Shown here: in pieces, positions 8,019-19,593 of the stretch
Position numbering within the stretch: position 1 is the stretch's first letter
How the letters are laid out: every line of letters begins with the position of its first letter
Source: Terribium retamae
GTDB taxonomy: Bacteria > Pseudomonadota > Alphaproteobacteria > Rhizobiales > Rhizobiaceae
Assembly: GCF_022347545.1 (NCBI RefSeq)
Contig: NZ_JAKREW010000003.1
Span: 186,001-250,000 of the forward strand
DNA length: 64,000 bases
Direction: 5' to 3'
Made by a program: the position numbers and the translations under genes
The notes under the pieces: generated by a model
Database searches by the model: none
Told to the model about the DNA's origin: nothing
What the model saw: the letters and a program-made list of their open reading frames with translations, nothing else

Positions 8019-8504
8019 GTGAGCAAGATCGTCACTTCATTCGCACTGGTTGCAGTTTTCTCCACCTTGCTTATGGCCTTGAGCCTTGCGGTGGCGCAGC
8101 ATGGCTATCCGTTCGGTGCCATCGGTGTGAAGCGGCTGGACGACATAGCGGATGCCTCGACGTTCCTGCCGCTCGCCGGTCTCTATTTCTTTTCGGCCAT
8201 GCTGATGATGGTGCTGCCGTTGCGTGCGGCAAGCATCGTTCTGCTCAATGCAGCCGACATCATCGTTTGGGCAGTGGTCGTGCTGTTCGCCAGCATCGTC
8301 GGCTCGCTTGCGGCGCGCTGGGCCTTCGGCCAGAGCAGCGCGGTGTGGGCCTTGTGGAACTGGCGGTTCCTCTTCGTCGCTGCTGTCGTCGGTTGCCACC
8401 TCGTCATGAACGAGCTGAGGCGGAACGTCCTGTTGCGCAGTCTGTTCCTGGTTGTCTTCGCCGCTGTAACGCTCGCCTGCCTGTTCTGGTCGTTCGCGCT
8501 TTAG
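8019..8504 (+). CDS. Conserved membrane protein, unknown
   Basis: This 161-aa protein has four to five hydrophobic segments: FALVAVFSTLLMALSLAVAQ, LPLAGLYFFSAMLMMVLPL, ADIIVWAVVVLFASIVGSLA, RFLFVAAVVGCHLVMNEL and LFLVVFAAVTLACLFWSFAL. It has few charged residues and no catalytic motif. The start is GTG 8019 behind GAGGGAAG (8007-8014). It has no obvious link to the ugp operon ending 80 bp upstream. No family recognised; probably a small integral membrane protein. Confidence 0.6.
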   Translation: MSKIVTSFALVAVFSTLLMALSLAVAQHGYPFGAIGVKRLDDIADASTFLPLAGLYFFSAMLMMVLPLRAASIVLLNAADIIVWAVVVLFASIVGSLAARWAFGQSSAVWALWNWRFLFVAAVVGCHLVMNELRRNVLLRSLFLVVFAAVTLACLFWSFAL

Positions 8505-8578
8505 CACAGGGGACAGAAGGGTCGCTGCCGCAGAAGCCTCAGTGCGAGAGACCGCGCGTAAGCTGGACGCGATCGGCC

Positions 8579-8920
8579 TCACGAAGGCAAGCGGCGCAGC
8601 ATTTTGCTCGCCAGAGTGACCAGCCCGATGCCGATGAGGCCGGCTGCCGCCTTGATTGCCATATCCTCGACACGACCATGGCGGCCGGGATCAATCAGCT
8701 GCAGCGTTTCCAGCATGGCAGCAACGCCGATCACAAGGAAAGCCATGCGCATGGTATGGCGGGGAAAGCTCAGCGCAAGTGCGACACCGAGGAGCAGATA
8801 GGCAGCCGCACGTTCCAGATTGGCGTCGCCGAGATGCGGTCTCAGGCCGATCGGCGAGAGGGTCGCAAAGACGATGATCGCCAGAAGGAAGATCGAAGCA
8901 AGGCGGGAAACAAGAATCAT
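8579..8920 (-). CDS. VanZ-like small membrane protein
   Basis: This 113-aa protein has the VanZ-like pattern of four short transmembrane helices: ASIFLLAIIVFATLSPIGLRP, then a NLERAAAYLLLGVALALSF segment, MAFLVIGVAAMLETLQLI with the characteristic E-x-x-Q, and GRHGRVEDMAIKAAAGLIGIGL with the R-x-x-x-D-x-x-x-N/A motif. VanZ-like proteins are of unknown biochemistry; some affect envelope antibiotic sensitivity. It converges with the preceding membrane protein. Confidence 0.75.
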   Translation of the reverse strand: MILVSRLASIFLLAIIVFATLSPIGLRPHLGDANLERAAAYLLLGVALALSFPRHTMRMAFLVIGVAAMLETLQLIDPGRHGRVEDMAIKAAAGLIGIGLVTLASKMLRRLPS

Positions 8921-9085
8921 CCAATGTAGCGAAAGAGCCGTTGCGAGTTGGTGGAAGGTACTGCTGGAAGCAGTTTGTCAGAGCAGGCGCTGGCAGACGA
9001 CCCCATTATCTTCCAGCTTGTCAGATGGGCAACCATGAAACCATGGCCGTATTTGGGTAAGGTTCCTGGAACGAATACCGTCCCT

Positions 9086-9448
9086 TTAGTCGCACGTCAC
9101 GCGCACGCGGCCATCCGCCTGCCTGGCTTCTCCACAGGCGATGGGCGCGGAACTCTGCGATGCCGCCTGGCCGTTTTGGCGCGGTGCCGTCGCCACGCGC
9201 GCAGGCCGGCGCTGCTTCTTTCGCTGCACGACCGGTTGCTGCTGCACGATCGGCTCGACTGTCGGCCGGGTTGGGAAAACCTGTGTGCCGCTTTCGACCG
9301 GCGGCGTCTGCACGGATGGTTCATCGCGCAACCAGGCGCGGCGCATGTCCATGGAAGGCGGAATGACGACGGTTCCGTCGTCCGTTCGAGCGCACCCGCC
9401 CGCTGCCATTGGCAGGCAGAACATCAGTCCGAGAAAATATGGCCGCAT
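9086..9448 (-). CDS. Small putative lipoprotein
   Basis: The product is about 120 aa from ATG 9448, with an N-terminal hydrophobic stretch ending in PMAAGGC, a possible lipobox with A rather than L at -3. The mature part is low-complexity and basic: QQQPVVQRKKQRRP, with scattered prolines and a C-terminal pair of cysteines (IACGEARQADGRVRVTCD). The open frame starts 14 codons earlier at 9490, but the lipoprotein-like start at 9448 is more credible. No family recognised. It is divergent from the hybrid kinase, which starts about 190 bp away. Confidence 0.6.
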   Translation of the reverse strand: MRPYFLGLMFCLPMAAGGCARTDDGTVVIPPSMDMRRAWLRDEPSVQTPPVESGTQVFPTRPTVEPIVQQQPVVQRKKQRRPARVATAPRQNGQAASQSSAPIACGEARQADGRVRVTCD

Positions 9449-9633
9449 TCTTATCATTCCAAGGATTTTGATTACCCGCATGGCGCACATCCCGCAACCC
9501 TCCGGACGAGTGGGAAACGGGTAGCGCCGAAACCGGTTGCGAATTGTTAAGGTTAATCGCCCGTTAAGCCTTCTGGGGCAGATTTAGCCCCGGCTTGGGG
9601 GAAGGCCGTGACGGGCTTTTGGGGGCGATCCGA

Positions 9634-13020
<3,387 letters not shown>

Positions 13021-13074
13021 AAAGCCGGCGTCACGATCGCCGAGAGTTTATAGAAATTACGATAAAAGTGATTT

Positions 13075-13096
13075 GCCGGCTCGTACTGGAGCCGGC
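13075..13096 (+). terminator. GC-rich hairpin after hybrid kinase
   Basis: GCCGGCTC (13075-13082) pairs with GAGCCGGC (13089-13096) around the 6-nt loop GTACTG. It starts 54 bp after the kinase stop and lies upstream of the pst Pho box. There is no T run, so it is at best a weak terminator separating the kinase from pstS. Confidence 0.45.
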
Positions 13097-13190
13097 TCAT
13101 CGCAAACCCATGATTTGCACCCAGAATCCGAGCTTTCGCCAAATCGGACTCGGCAACGCTTTGCCCGCCTGCGCGAAGCGCGTTACCGCG

Positions 13191-13219
13191 GTGACACGAA
13201 ACTGTCATGTGACTGTAAT
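13191..13219 (+). promoter_or_regulatory. Pho box upstream of pstS
   Basis: CTGTCAT (13202-13208), spacer GTGA, CTGTAAT (13213-13219): two half-sites at 11-bp spacing, the first a perfect consensus. A third, weaker repeat GTGACAC (13191-13197) precedes them in phase. The pstS ATG is 75 bp downstream, as expected for a PhoB-activated promoter. PhoB is encoded by the last gene of the same operon, so control is autoregulatory. Confidence 0.85.
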
Positions 13220-13294
13220 AAACGGGCGCTATGGCCTCACGCGGCGCCGCAGGAAAGGCGTCTAGAGACCACCTTCCTAACAGGAGCAGGCCCA

Positions 13295-14332
13295 ATGAAA
13301 AAAGCCCTTCTTACCGCGTCGGCTGCTGCCTTCGCGCTCGCTGCATCGGCAGGCTACGCCGCCGCGCGCGACCAGATTCAGGTTGCCGGTTCTTCGACCG
13401 TGCTTCCTTATGCCAAGATCGTTGCCGAGCAGTTCGGCGAAACCTTCTCCAACTTCAAGACCCCAGTGGTCGAGTCCGGCGGTTCGGGCGCTGGCATCAA
13501 GGAATTCTGCAAGGGCGTCGGCGAAAACACCATCGACATTGCCAACTCCTCGCGTCAGATCAAAAAGGACGAAGTGAAGTCCTGCCAGGACGCCGGCGTG
13601 AAGGACATCCAGGAAGTCAAGATCGGCTATGACGGCATCGTCTTCGCAACCGACGTCAAGGGTCCGGATTGGGCGCTGACCCCGGAAGACGTCTACAAGG
13701 CACTCGCTGCCAAGGTCGTGGTCGACGGCAAGCTGGTCGACAACCCGAATACCAAGTGGAACCAGGTCAATCCGAAGCTCCCCGATTGGGATATCGCTGC
13801 CTACATCCCGGGCGAGAAGCACGGCACCCGTGAGGTCTTCGAAGAGAAGCTGCTGATCGCCGGCTGCAAGAAGCTGGGCGGCGTTGAAGCCGGCAAGGCT
13901 GGCGGTCTCGACGACAAGGCTGCAGAAGCTGCCTGCAAGGCCGTGCGCAAGGATGGCAAGGCTGTCGACATCGACGGCGACTACACCGAGACGCTCGCTC
14001 GCATCGACAGCAACAAGACCGGCGTTGGCGTGTTCGGCCTCGCTTTCTATGAAAACAACGCCGACAAGCTGAAGGTCGCCACCGTTTCCGGCATCACGCC
14101 GTCCACGGAGACCATCGCCAAGGGTGAATATCCGGTCTCGCGTCCGCTGTTCTTCTACGTGAAGAAGGCGCATCTCGGCGTCGTTCCGGGCCTCAAGGAA
14201 TATGTCGACTTCTTCCTCGACGACCAGATGGTCGGCCCCGAGGGCCCGCTCGCCGAATACGGCCTGGTTGCTGCTCCCGAAGCAGAACGCAAGGCCCAGC
14301 GCGAAGCCTTCGATTCCGGCAAGTCGCTGTAA
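13295..14332 (+). CDS. pstS: Phosphate ABC transporter, periplasmic phosphate-binding protein
   Basis: The 345-aa product has a signal peptide (KALLTASAAAFALAASAGYAAA) and a PstS fold: IQVAGSSTVLPYA binds phosphate at the N-terminal lobe, followed by ESGGSGAGIKEFCKG and IDIANSSRQIK. ATG 13295 sits behind CAGGAG; the open frame goes back to 13073 but that part is not signal-like. It captures phosphate for PstCAB. The four cysteines could form disulfides. It starts the pstSCAB-phoU-phoB operon behind a Pho box and is followed by an intercistronic hairpin. Confidence 0.95.
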   Translation: MKKALLTASAAAFALAASAGYAAARDQIQVAGSSTVLPYAKIVAEQFGETFSNFKTPVVESGGSGAGIKEFCKGVGENTIDIANSSRQIKKDEVKSCQDAGVKDIQEVKIGYDGIVFATDVKGPDWALTPEDVYKALAAKVVVDGKLVDNPNTKWNQVNPKLPDWDIAAYIPGEKHGTREVFEEKLLIAGCKKLGGVEAGKAGGLDDKAAEAACKAVRKDGKAVDIDGDYTETLARIDSNKTGVGVFGLAFYENNADKLKVATVSGITPSTETIAKGEYPVSRPLFFYVKKAHLGVVPGLKEYVDFFLDDQMVGPEGPLAEYGLVAAPEAERKAQREAFDSGKSL

Positions 14333-14345
14333 TCCTCCCAGGTGT

Positions 14346-14373
14346 CCGGGGTGCAGGTTTGCCTGCGCCCCGG
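14346..14373 (+). terminator. Intercistronic hairpin between pstS and pstC
   Basis: CCGGGGTGCAGG (14346-14357) pairs with CCTGCGCCCCGG (14362-14373) around TTTG, with one G-U pair. There is no T run. It probably protects the pstS 3' end or attenuates transcription into pstC, giving excess binding protein. Confidence 0.6.
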
Positions 14374-14427
14374 TCGCCGCTGCCGGTTGCTGCCGGTGGC
14401 CCCACGTGACCTTCCAGAGGCCGCTCC

Positions 14428-15885
14428 ATGTCATCCATGCTTGTGCTGGCAATCATTCTCGTCATCGGCATCGTTGCCTTTGTAATCGCAAGACAAAGGG
14501 CTGCGTCGCACAATGACGGCAAGGTCAAGCCGCATTCCCGTGCCCATTACCACGGCTGGTGGGCGTTCCTGCTGGGTGTTCTGCCGGCGGTTCTCTTCCT
14601 GGCTGTCTGGAGCATCGGCGCTTCGGTCTATCTCAACAGCCATCTGCATTCGCAGATGCCGGCCGACACCGGCGTGGCCAGCGAACCTCTGGCTGTCAGC
14701 TTGACCAAGAGCCTGGCAAATGGCCTGCGCAAGCTCGATGCGCAGCAGGTGGCGGCACTGCCGGCAACCTTCGCCGAATTGCAGCCGCTTCTGAACGCGA
14801 AAGGCGTCGCGCTTGCGACCGACACGCAGGACTACATGATCCCGATCGCGGCCGAAGCCAACCGGATGACGGATCGGCTTGGCCTGATGGGTGCGATCGC
14901 CACGATCGCCCTGGCTCTGGCCGGTGCCTTTTACGGAATTTCACAAGTGCAGCCGCGTGCGCGAGCCCGCAACAATGTCGAAAGGCTGATGCTGTGGGGG
15001 CTTCTGGGCGCCTCGACAATCGCCATCCTGACGACCATCGGCATCGTCTTGTCGATGCTGTTCCAGACGCTGAACTTCTTCAACCGGGTGCCGCCGCTGC
15101 AATTCTTCTTTGGTACCGTGTGGGACCCCCGCTTCGCCGCAGCTGGCGCGGGTGCATCCGAAGGCCAGTTCGGCCTGATCCCACTGCTTGCCGGCACGCT
15201 TTACATCGCCCTTGTCGCATTGCTGGTTGCCGTGCCGATCGGCCTGATGTCGGCGGTCTACATGGCCGAATATGCGGCGCCGAAGGTGCGTGCCGCCGTC
15301 AAGCCCGCACTCGAACTGCTGGCCGGCATCCCGACCATCGTTTACGGCATCTTCGCTCTCGTGACGCTCGGGCCTTTCCTGCGCGATCTCAGCGCAGCAC
15401 TTGCAGGCGGTACTTCCTTCATCCAGGCGCAGTCGATCCTGACCGCCGGCCTGGTGATGGGGGTGATGCTGATCCCGGTGGTGTCTTCATTGTCCGACGA
15501 CATCATCACGGCGGTGCCGCGTGCCATGCGTGATGGCTCGCTTGGCCTTGGTGCCACGCGTTCCGAGACGATCAAGCGCGTGATCCTGCCCGCGGCTTTG
15601 CCGGGCATTGTCGGCGCCATCCTGCTGACGGCTTCGCGCGCCATCGGCGAAACCATGATCGTGGTGTTGGCCGCCGGTGTTGCCGCCAGGTTGACCCTCA
15701 ATCCGTTCGAAGCCATGACAACCATCACCGTCAAGATCGTCAACCAGCTGACTGGTGACCTTGAGTTCAACTCGCCGCAAACACTTGTCGCCTTCGCGCT
15801 TGGCATCACGCTGTTTGCGCTGACGCTGGTGATGAACATCGTTGCGCTCTACATCGTGCGCAAATACCGGGAGCAGTACGAATGA
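14428..15885 (+). CDS. pstC: Phosphate ABC transporter permease PstC (N-terminally extended)
   Basis: The 485-aa protein is well above the roughly 300-320 aa of enteric PstC. The C-terminal part from about residue 190 is the standard permease, with the EAA-type loop DGSLGLGATRSETIKRVILPAALPGI. The extra N-terminus has one membrane segment at about residues 2-20, another at 40-65, a periplasmic stretch with SLANGLRKLDAQQVAALPATFAEL, and a third near residue 155. Long PstC/PstA proteins are common in rhizobia. It overlaps pstA by 4 bp (ATGA), so the two are translationally coupled. Confidence 0.93.
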   Translation: MSSMLVLAIILVIGIVAFVIARQRAASHNDGKVKPHSRAHYHGWWAFLLGVLPAVLFLAVWSIGASVYLNSHLHSQMPADTGVASEPLAVSLTKSLANGLRKLDAQQVAALPATFAELQPLLNAKGVALATDTQDYMIPIAAEANRMTDRLGLMGAIATIALALAGAFYGISQVQPRARARNNVERLMLWGLLGASTIAILTTIGIVLSMLFQTLNFFNRVPPLQFFFGTVWDPRFAAAGAGASEGQFGLIPLLAGTLYIALVALLVAVPIGLMSAVYMAEYAAPKVRAAVKPALELLAGIPTIVYGIFALVTLGPFLRDLSAALAGGTSFIQAQSILTAGLVMGVMLIPVVSSLSDDIITAVPRAMRDGSLGLGATRSETIKRVILPAALPGIVGAILLTASRAIGETMIVVLAAGVAARLTLNPFEAMTTITVKIVNQLTGDLEFNSPQTLVAFALGITLFALTLVMNIVALYIVRKYREQYE

Positions 15886-17198
15886 CCGACGTCACCATGG
15901 ATACGGTCGCCACCGCCACGCCTCCCGCGCGCCGCGACATCGGCCTCAAGCGTCGCTACGCCGCCGAACGCCGTTTCCGCCTCTATGGCGTGCTGGCGAT
16001 CCTGGTCGGCCTGGCCTTCCTGGTCGTCATGCTGCTGTCGATCCTGACCAAGGGCTACACGTCCTTCTGGCAGACGACGGTGTCGTTGCCGATCACCTTT
16101 GATGAAAAGGTCATCGATCCGGACAACAAACGGGCGACCGATCCGAACGTTCTGATCACTGCCAATTACCCGGCTCTGGCGCAGAAAGCGCTGGCCGAGA
16201 AGCTGGGCATCGATGCGAAAAACAAGCCGATGATGACGAGGCTGAAAGGCTTCTTGTCGGATGGTTCTCGTGTGCAATTGCGCGATGTCGTCGTGTCCGA
16301 CCCGGCCGTGATCGGCACCACACGCAATGTCGATATCCTCGTCGCCGCCAATCTCGATTCCGCCTTCAAGGGTCAGATCGATCTTTCGGTTCCGGAAGAT
16401 CGCCGCAAGGTTTCCGACCAGCAGGTCGAATGGATGAACAAGCTCAAGGCCGAAGGTGCGATGGCCGAGCGTTTCAACACCGGCCTGTTCACTTTCGGGG
16501 CTTCGAGCCGGCCTGAAACGTCTGGCCTCGGCGTCGCCATCATCGGCTCGTTCTACATGATGGTGATCGTGCTTCTGCTGGCGCTGCCGATCGGCGTTGC
16601 CGCCTCGATCTACCTTGAAGAGTTTGCCAAGAAGAGCCGCTTCACCGATCTGATCGAAGTCAACATCAACAATCTGGCAGCGGTGCCGTCGATCGTCTTC
16701 GGTCTGCTCGGCCTTGCCGTTTTTGTCAATTTCCTTGGCATGCCACGCTCCGCCTCTTTCGTCGGCGGGCTGGTCTTGACGCTGATGACGCTGCCCACCA
16801 TCATCATCGCGACACGTGCTGCGCTTGCAGCCGTCCCGCCGTCGATCCGCTCGGCCGCACTCGGCCTGGGCGCCTCGAAGATGCAGATGGTGTTCCAGCA
16901 CATCCTGCCGCTGGCTGCACCCGGCATCCTGACCGGCACCATCATCGGTCTCGCCCGCGCACTTGGTGAAACGGCACCGCTGCTGTTGATCGGCATGGTG
17001 GCTTTCGTGGCCAACTACCCCGCGACCCCCTTCGATCCCGCGACGGCGCTGCCGGTGCAGATCTACATGTGGGCCAATGAAGCCGAACGCGCTTTCGTGG
17101 AACGCATGTCCGGCGCAATCATCATCCTTCTGGTCTTCCTGATGGCCATGAACATCACAGCGATCGTGCTCAGGCGCCGCTTCGAACGGCGCTGGTAG
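15882..17198 (+). CDS. pstA: Phosphate ABC transporter permease PstA (N-terminally extended)
   Basis: The 438-aa protein is the partner of PstC and is also longer than enteric PstA (about 296 aa). An N-terminal membrane segment ([22 protein letters not shown]) is followed by a periplasmic insert of about 150 residues ([21 protein letters not shown] up to the [12 protein letters not shown] re-entry). The permease domain follows, with the EAA loop [28 protein letters not shown]. The overlap with pstC (ATGA) indicates coupling. Together with PstC it forms the channel energised by PstB. Confidence 0.93.
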   Translation: MTDVTMDTVATATPPARRDIGLKRRYAAERRFRLYGVLAILVGLAFLVVMLLSILTKGYTSFWQTTVSLPITFDEKVIDPDNKRATDPNVLITANYPALAQKALAEKLGIDAKNKPMMTRLKGFLSDGSRVQLRDVVVSDPAVIGTTRNVDILVAANLDSAFKGQIDLSVPEDRRKVSDQQVEWMNKLKAEGAMAERFNTGLFTFGASSRPETSGLGVAIIGSFYMMVIVLLLALPIGVAASIYLEEFAKKSRFTDLIEVNINNLAAVPSIVFGLLGLAVFVNFLGMPRSASFVGGLVLTLMTLPTIIIATRAALAAVPPSIRSAALGLGASKMQMVFQHILPLAAPGILTGTIIGLARALGETAPLLLIGMVAFVANYPATPFDPATALPVQIYMWANEAERAFVERMSGAIIILLVFLMAMNITAIVLRRRFERRW

Positions 17199-17212
17199 AA
17201 AGGCAGCCTGAT

Positions 17213-18037
17213 ATGAATATCATGACGGAAAAGACCCTCGAACAGGCAGTGAGCAGCCAGATGAGCGCCCAGACGAATGAAGTCATCAAGATGCGCGGTG
17301 ACAAGGTGACCGTGCACTACGGCGAGAAACAGGCGCTCTTCGACGTCAATCTCGACATTCGCCAGAATCAGGTCACGGCACTGATCGGCCCCTCTGGCTG
17401 CGGCAAGTCCACCTTCCTGCGCTGCCTTAACCGCATGAACGACACGATCGACTCGGCCAAGGTCGGCGGCAAGATCACGCTGGACAGCGAGGACATCTAC
17501 GATCCGAAGATCGACGTGGTGGAATTGCGTGCCCGCGTCGGCATGGTTTTCCAGAAGCCAAATCCGTTTCCGAAGTCGATCTATGAGAATGTCGCCTACG
17601 GACCACGCATCCATGGCCTGGCCAAGAACAAGGCCGAGATGGACCGCATCGTGGAATCCAGCCTGCAGAAAGCGGCGATCTGGAACGAGGTGAAGGACCG
17701 GCTCGGCGAGCCCGGCACCGGCCTTTCGGGCGGTCAGCAGCAGCGCCTGTGCATCGCGCGCGCCATTGCGGTTTCGCCGGAAGTCATCCTCATGGACGAA
17801 CCGTGCTCGGCGCTCGATCCGATCGCGACCGCCAAGGTCGAGGAACTGATCGATGAACTGCGCCAGAATTATACGATCGTCATCGTAACGCACTCGATGC
17901 AGCAGGCTGCCCGCGTTTCGCAGCGTACGGCGATGTTCCACCTCGGCTATCTGGTCGAGGAGGGCGCCACCGACAAGATGTTCACCAATCCCGACGACAA
18001 GCGCACGCAGGACTACATCACCGGCCGTTTCGGCTGA
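17213..18037 (+). CDS. pstB: Phosphate ABC transporter ATP-binding protein
   Basis: The 274-aa ATPase has Walker [10 protein letters not shown], the Q-loop [22 protein letters not shown] typical of PstB, signature [14 protein letters not shown], Walker [16 protein letters not shown] and switch histidine in [13 protein letters not shown]. The N-terminal 20 residues before [14 protein letters not shown] are a variable leader; the ATGs at 17213 and 17222 are both possible, with GAAAGGCAG upstream. It lies 14 bp after pstA and 38 bp before phoU. It couples ATP hydrolysis to phosphate import and takes part in PhoR signalling. Confidence 0.95.
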   Translation: MNIMTEKTLEQAVSSQMSAQTNEVIKMRGDKVTVHYGEKQALFDVNLDIRQNQVTALIGPSGCGKSTFLRCLNRMNDTIDSAKVGGKITLDSEDIYDPKIDVVELRARVGMVFQKPNPFPKSIYENVAYGPRIHGLAKNKAEMDRIVESSLQKAAIWNEVKDRLGEPGTGLSGGQQQRLCIARAIAVSPEVILMDEPCSALDPIATAKVEELIDELRQNYTIVIVTHSMQQAARVSQRTAMFHLGYLVEEGATDKMFTNPDDKRTQDYITGRFG

Positions 18038-18075
18038 ATGAGCGATTGCTGCCGAGGAAAAACGAGGACACGAAT

Positions 18076-18783
18076 ATGGGCGAACATACCGTCGCGTCGT
18101 TCGACGAAGAGTTGGGACAGGTCAGCAGGCTCATCAGCGACATGGGAGAGCTCGCTTCTTCCATGGTCGCGAGCTCGACCAAGGCGCTGCTCAAATCCGA
18201 TAACGGACTTGCCCAACGCGTCGTTTCCGACGACGCGATCATGGACGCGCGTCAGCGTGAACTCGACACACGCGCCATCACGCTGATCGCCAAGCGTCAG
18301 CCGATGGCGCAGGATCTGCGTGCCGTGGTCGGCGCCATCCGCATGGCCGGAGACCTGGAACGCATCGGCGACCTTGCCAAGAACATCGCCAAGCGGGTCG
18401 GTGCCGTCGGGCAGGGAGCCACACCGCGCGACCTCTCGCATTCGATCGACTCGATGGCGCAACTGGTCCTCGGCCAGGTTGACGGCGTCGTGGAAAAATA
18501 CGCGGCGAGAGATGCCGAGGGCCTTGCCCAGCTTAGGGCTGATGATGAACGGATCGACGTGAAGTACACGTCCGTCTTCCGCGAACTCCTGACCTACATG
18601 ATGGAAGACCCGCGCAACATCACCGCCTGCACCCATCTTTTGTTCTGCGCCAAGAACCTCGAACGCATCGGCGACCATGTCACCAACATTGCCGAGAACG
18701 CCTTCTTCGTGCTGACGGGCGAGCAGCTGCCGCCCAATCGGCCAAAACTCGACGAGACGGCCGCTGCCGTCCCGGCGGCCTGA
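18076..18783 (+). CDS. phoU: Phosphate transport system regulator PhoU
   Basis: This 235-aa all-helical protein contains the duplicated PhoU repeat, with metal-binding acidic motifs ERIGDLAKNIAKR near residue 100 and ERIGDHVTNIAENAFF near residue 205. PhoU links PstB to PhoR and represses the Pho response when phosphate is plentiful. ATG 18076 follows GAGGAC. An open-frame extension to a TTG at 18046 is unlikely. The phoB ATG follows 19 bp after its stop. Confidence 0.94.
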   Translation: MGEHTVASFDEELGQVSRLISDMGELASSMVASSTKALLKSDNGLAQRVVSDDAIMDARQRELDTRAITLIAKRQPMAQDLRAVVGAIRMAGDLERIGDLAKNIAKRVGAVGQGATPRDLSHSIDSMAQLVLGQVDGVVEKYAARDAEGLAQLRADDERIDVKYTSVFRELLTYMMEDPRNITACTHLLFCAKNLERIGDHVTNIAENAFFVLTGEQLPPNRPKLDETAAAVPAA

Positions 18784-18802
18784 TCCACGGACGGACGGCA
18801 AG

Positions 18803-19492
18803 ATGATCGCGCCGCGCGTCATGGTGGTAGAGGATGAGGAGCCGCTAGGCGTCCTGCTCCGCTACAATTTGGAATCCGAAGGTTATCAGGTCGAAGTGGT
18901 GGCCAGGGGAGATGAAGCCGAAATCCGGCTTCAGGAGAATGTTCCCGATCTTCTGGTACTCGACTGGATGGTGCCGGCCGTATCCGGCATCGAGCTGTGC
19001 CGCCGGCTAAGGATGCGCCCCGAAACCGAGCGCCTGCCGATCATCATGCTGACAGCACGTGGCGAGGAGAGCGACCGCGTACGCGGCCTTTCCACCGGCG
19101 CGGATGATTATCTGGTAAAGCCGTTCTCGATGCCGGAGTTCATGGCACGGGTTAAGGCTCTGCTGCGACGGGCCAAGCCGGAAGTGCTGTCTTCCGTACT
19201 CAAGGTCGGCGACATCGTGCTCGACCGCGAGTCGCACCGGGTCTATCGCAAGAAGAGCGAAATCCGGCTCGGACCCACCGAGTTCCGTCTGCTGGAGTTC
19301 ATGATGCGTCATCCTGGCCGTGTCTTTTCGCGCAGCCAGCTGCTCGACAATGTCTGGGGCGAGACGATCTATATCGATGAGCGCACCGTGGACGTGCATG
19401 TCGGTCGGCTGCGCAAAGCGGTCAATAATGGTCGTATGCCGGACGTCATCCGGACCATCCGTGGTTCCGGCTACGCCATCCGCGAAGATTGA
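18803..19492 (+). CDS. phoB: Phosphate regulon response regulator PhoB
   Basis: This 229-aa OmpR/PhoB-class regulator has a receiver with acidic pocket VVEDEE, phosphoacceptor Asp54 in LVLDWMVP, Thr in LTARGEE and the KPF lysine. A winged helix-turn-helix follows from about residue 130 with LGPTEFRLLEFMMRHPGRVFSR and the recognition region TVDVHVGRLRKAV. It should bind the Pho boxes at 13202-13219 and 2990-3018. It ends the pst operon; a double palindrome follows. No phoR lies in this operon. Confidence 0.95.
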   Translation: MIAPRVMVVEDEEPLGVLLRYNLESEGYQVEVVARGDEAEIRLQENVPDLLVLDWMVPAVSGIELCRRLRMRPETERLPIIMLTARGEESDRVRGLSTGADDYLVKPFSMPEFMARVKALLRRAKPEVLSSVLKVGDIVLDRESHRVYRKKSEIRLGPTEFRLLEFMMRHPGRVFSRSQLLDNVWGETIYIDERTVDVHVGRLRKAVNNGRMPDVIRTIRGSGYAIRED

Positions 19493-19501
19493 TAAAGGCG
19501 C

Positions 19502-19593
19502 TCAGAGCGCTTCCGTTTCTACGGAAGCGCTCTGATCTCTTGTCTTTCAGCAATTCCGCACAGAAACCGCTACACACGTTCCCCGGAATTGCT
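19502..19593. repeat. RIME-like double palindrome at phoB 3' end; first arm pair acts as terminator
   Basis: There are two palindromes. The first is a perfect 15-bp stem, TCAGAGCGCTTCCGT (19502-19516) with ACGGAAGCGCTCTGA (19521-19535), loop TTCT. The second has arms AGCAATTCCG (19549-19558) and CGGAATTGCT (19584-19593) with a 25-nt loop containing ACCGCTACACAC. This matches my recollection of the rhizobial intergenic mosaic element (RIME), which has AGCAATTCC/GGAATTGC ends and an ACCGCT-ACACA centre. It lies between phoB and the convergent ROK gene and abuts the latter's stop codon at 19594. It probably terminates both. Confidence 0.75.

Noticed and set aside
13073-13294. 74-residue extension of pstS
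   Set aside because: It would span the Pho box; the signal peptide begins at 13295 behind CAGGAG.
15849-16901. 350-aa minus-strand ORF
   Set aside because: Antisense to pstA and rich in H, D and R, as shadow frames of membrane proteins tend to be.
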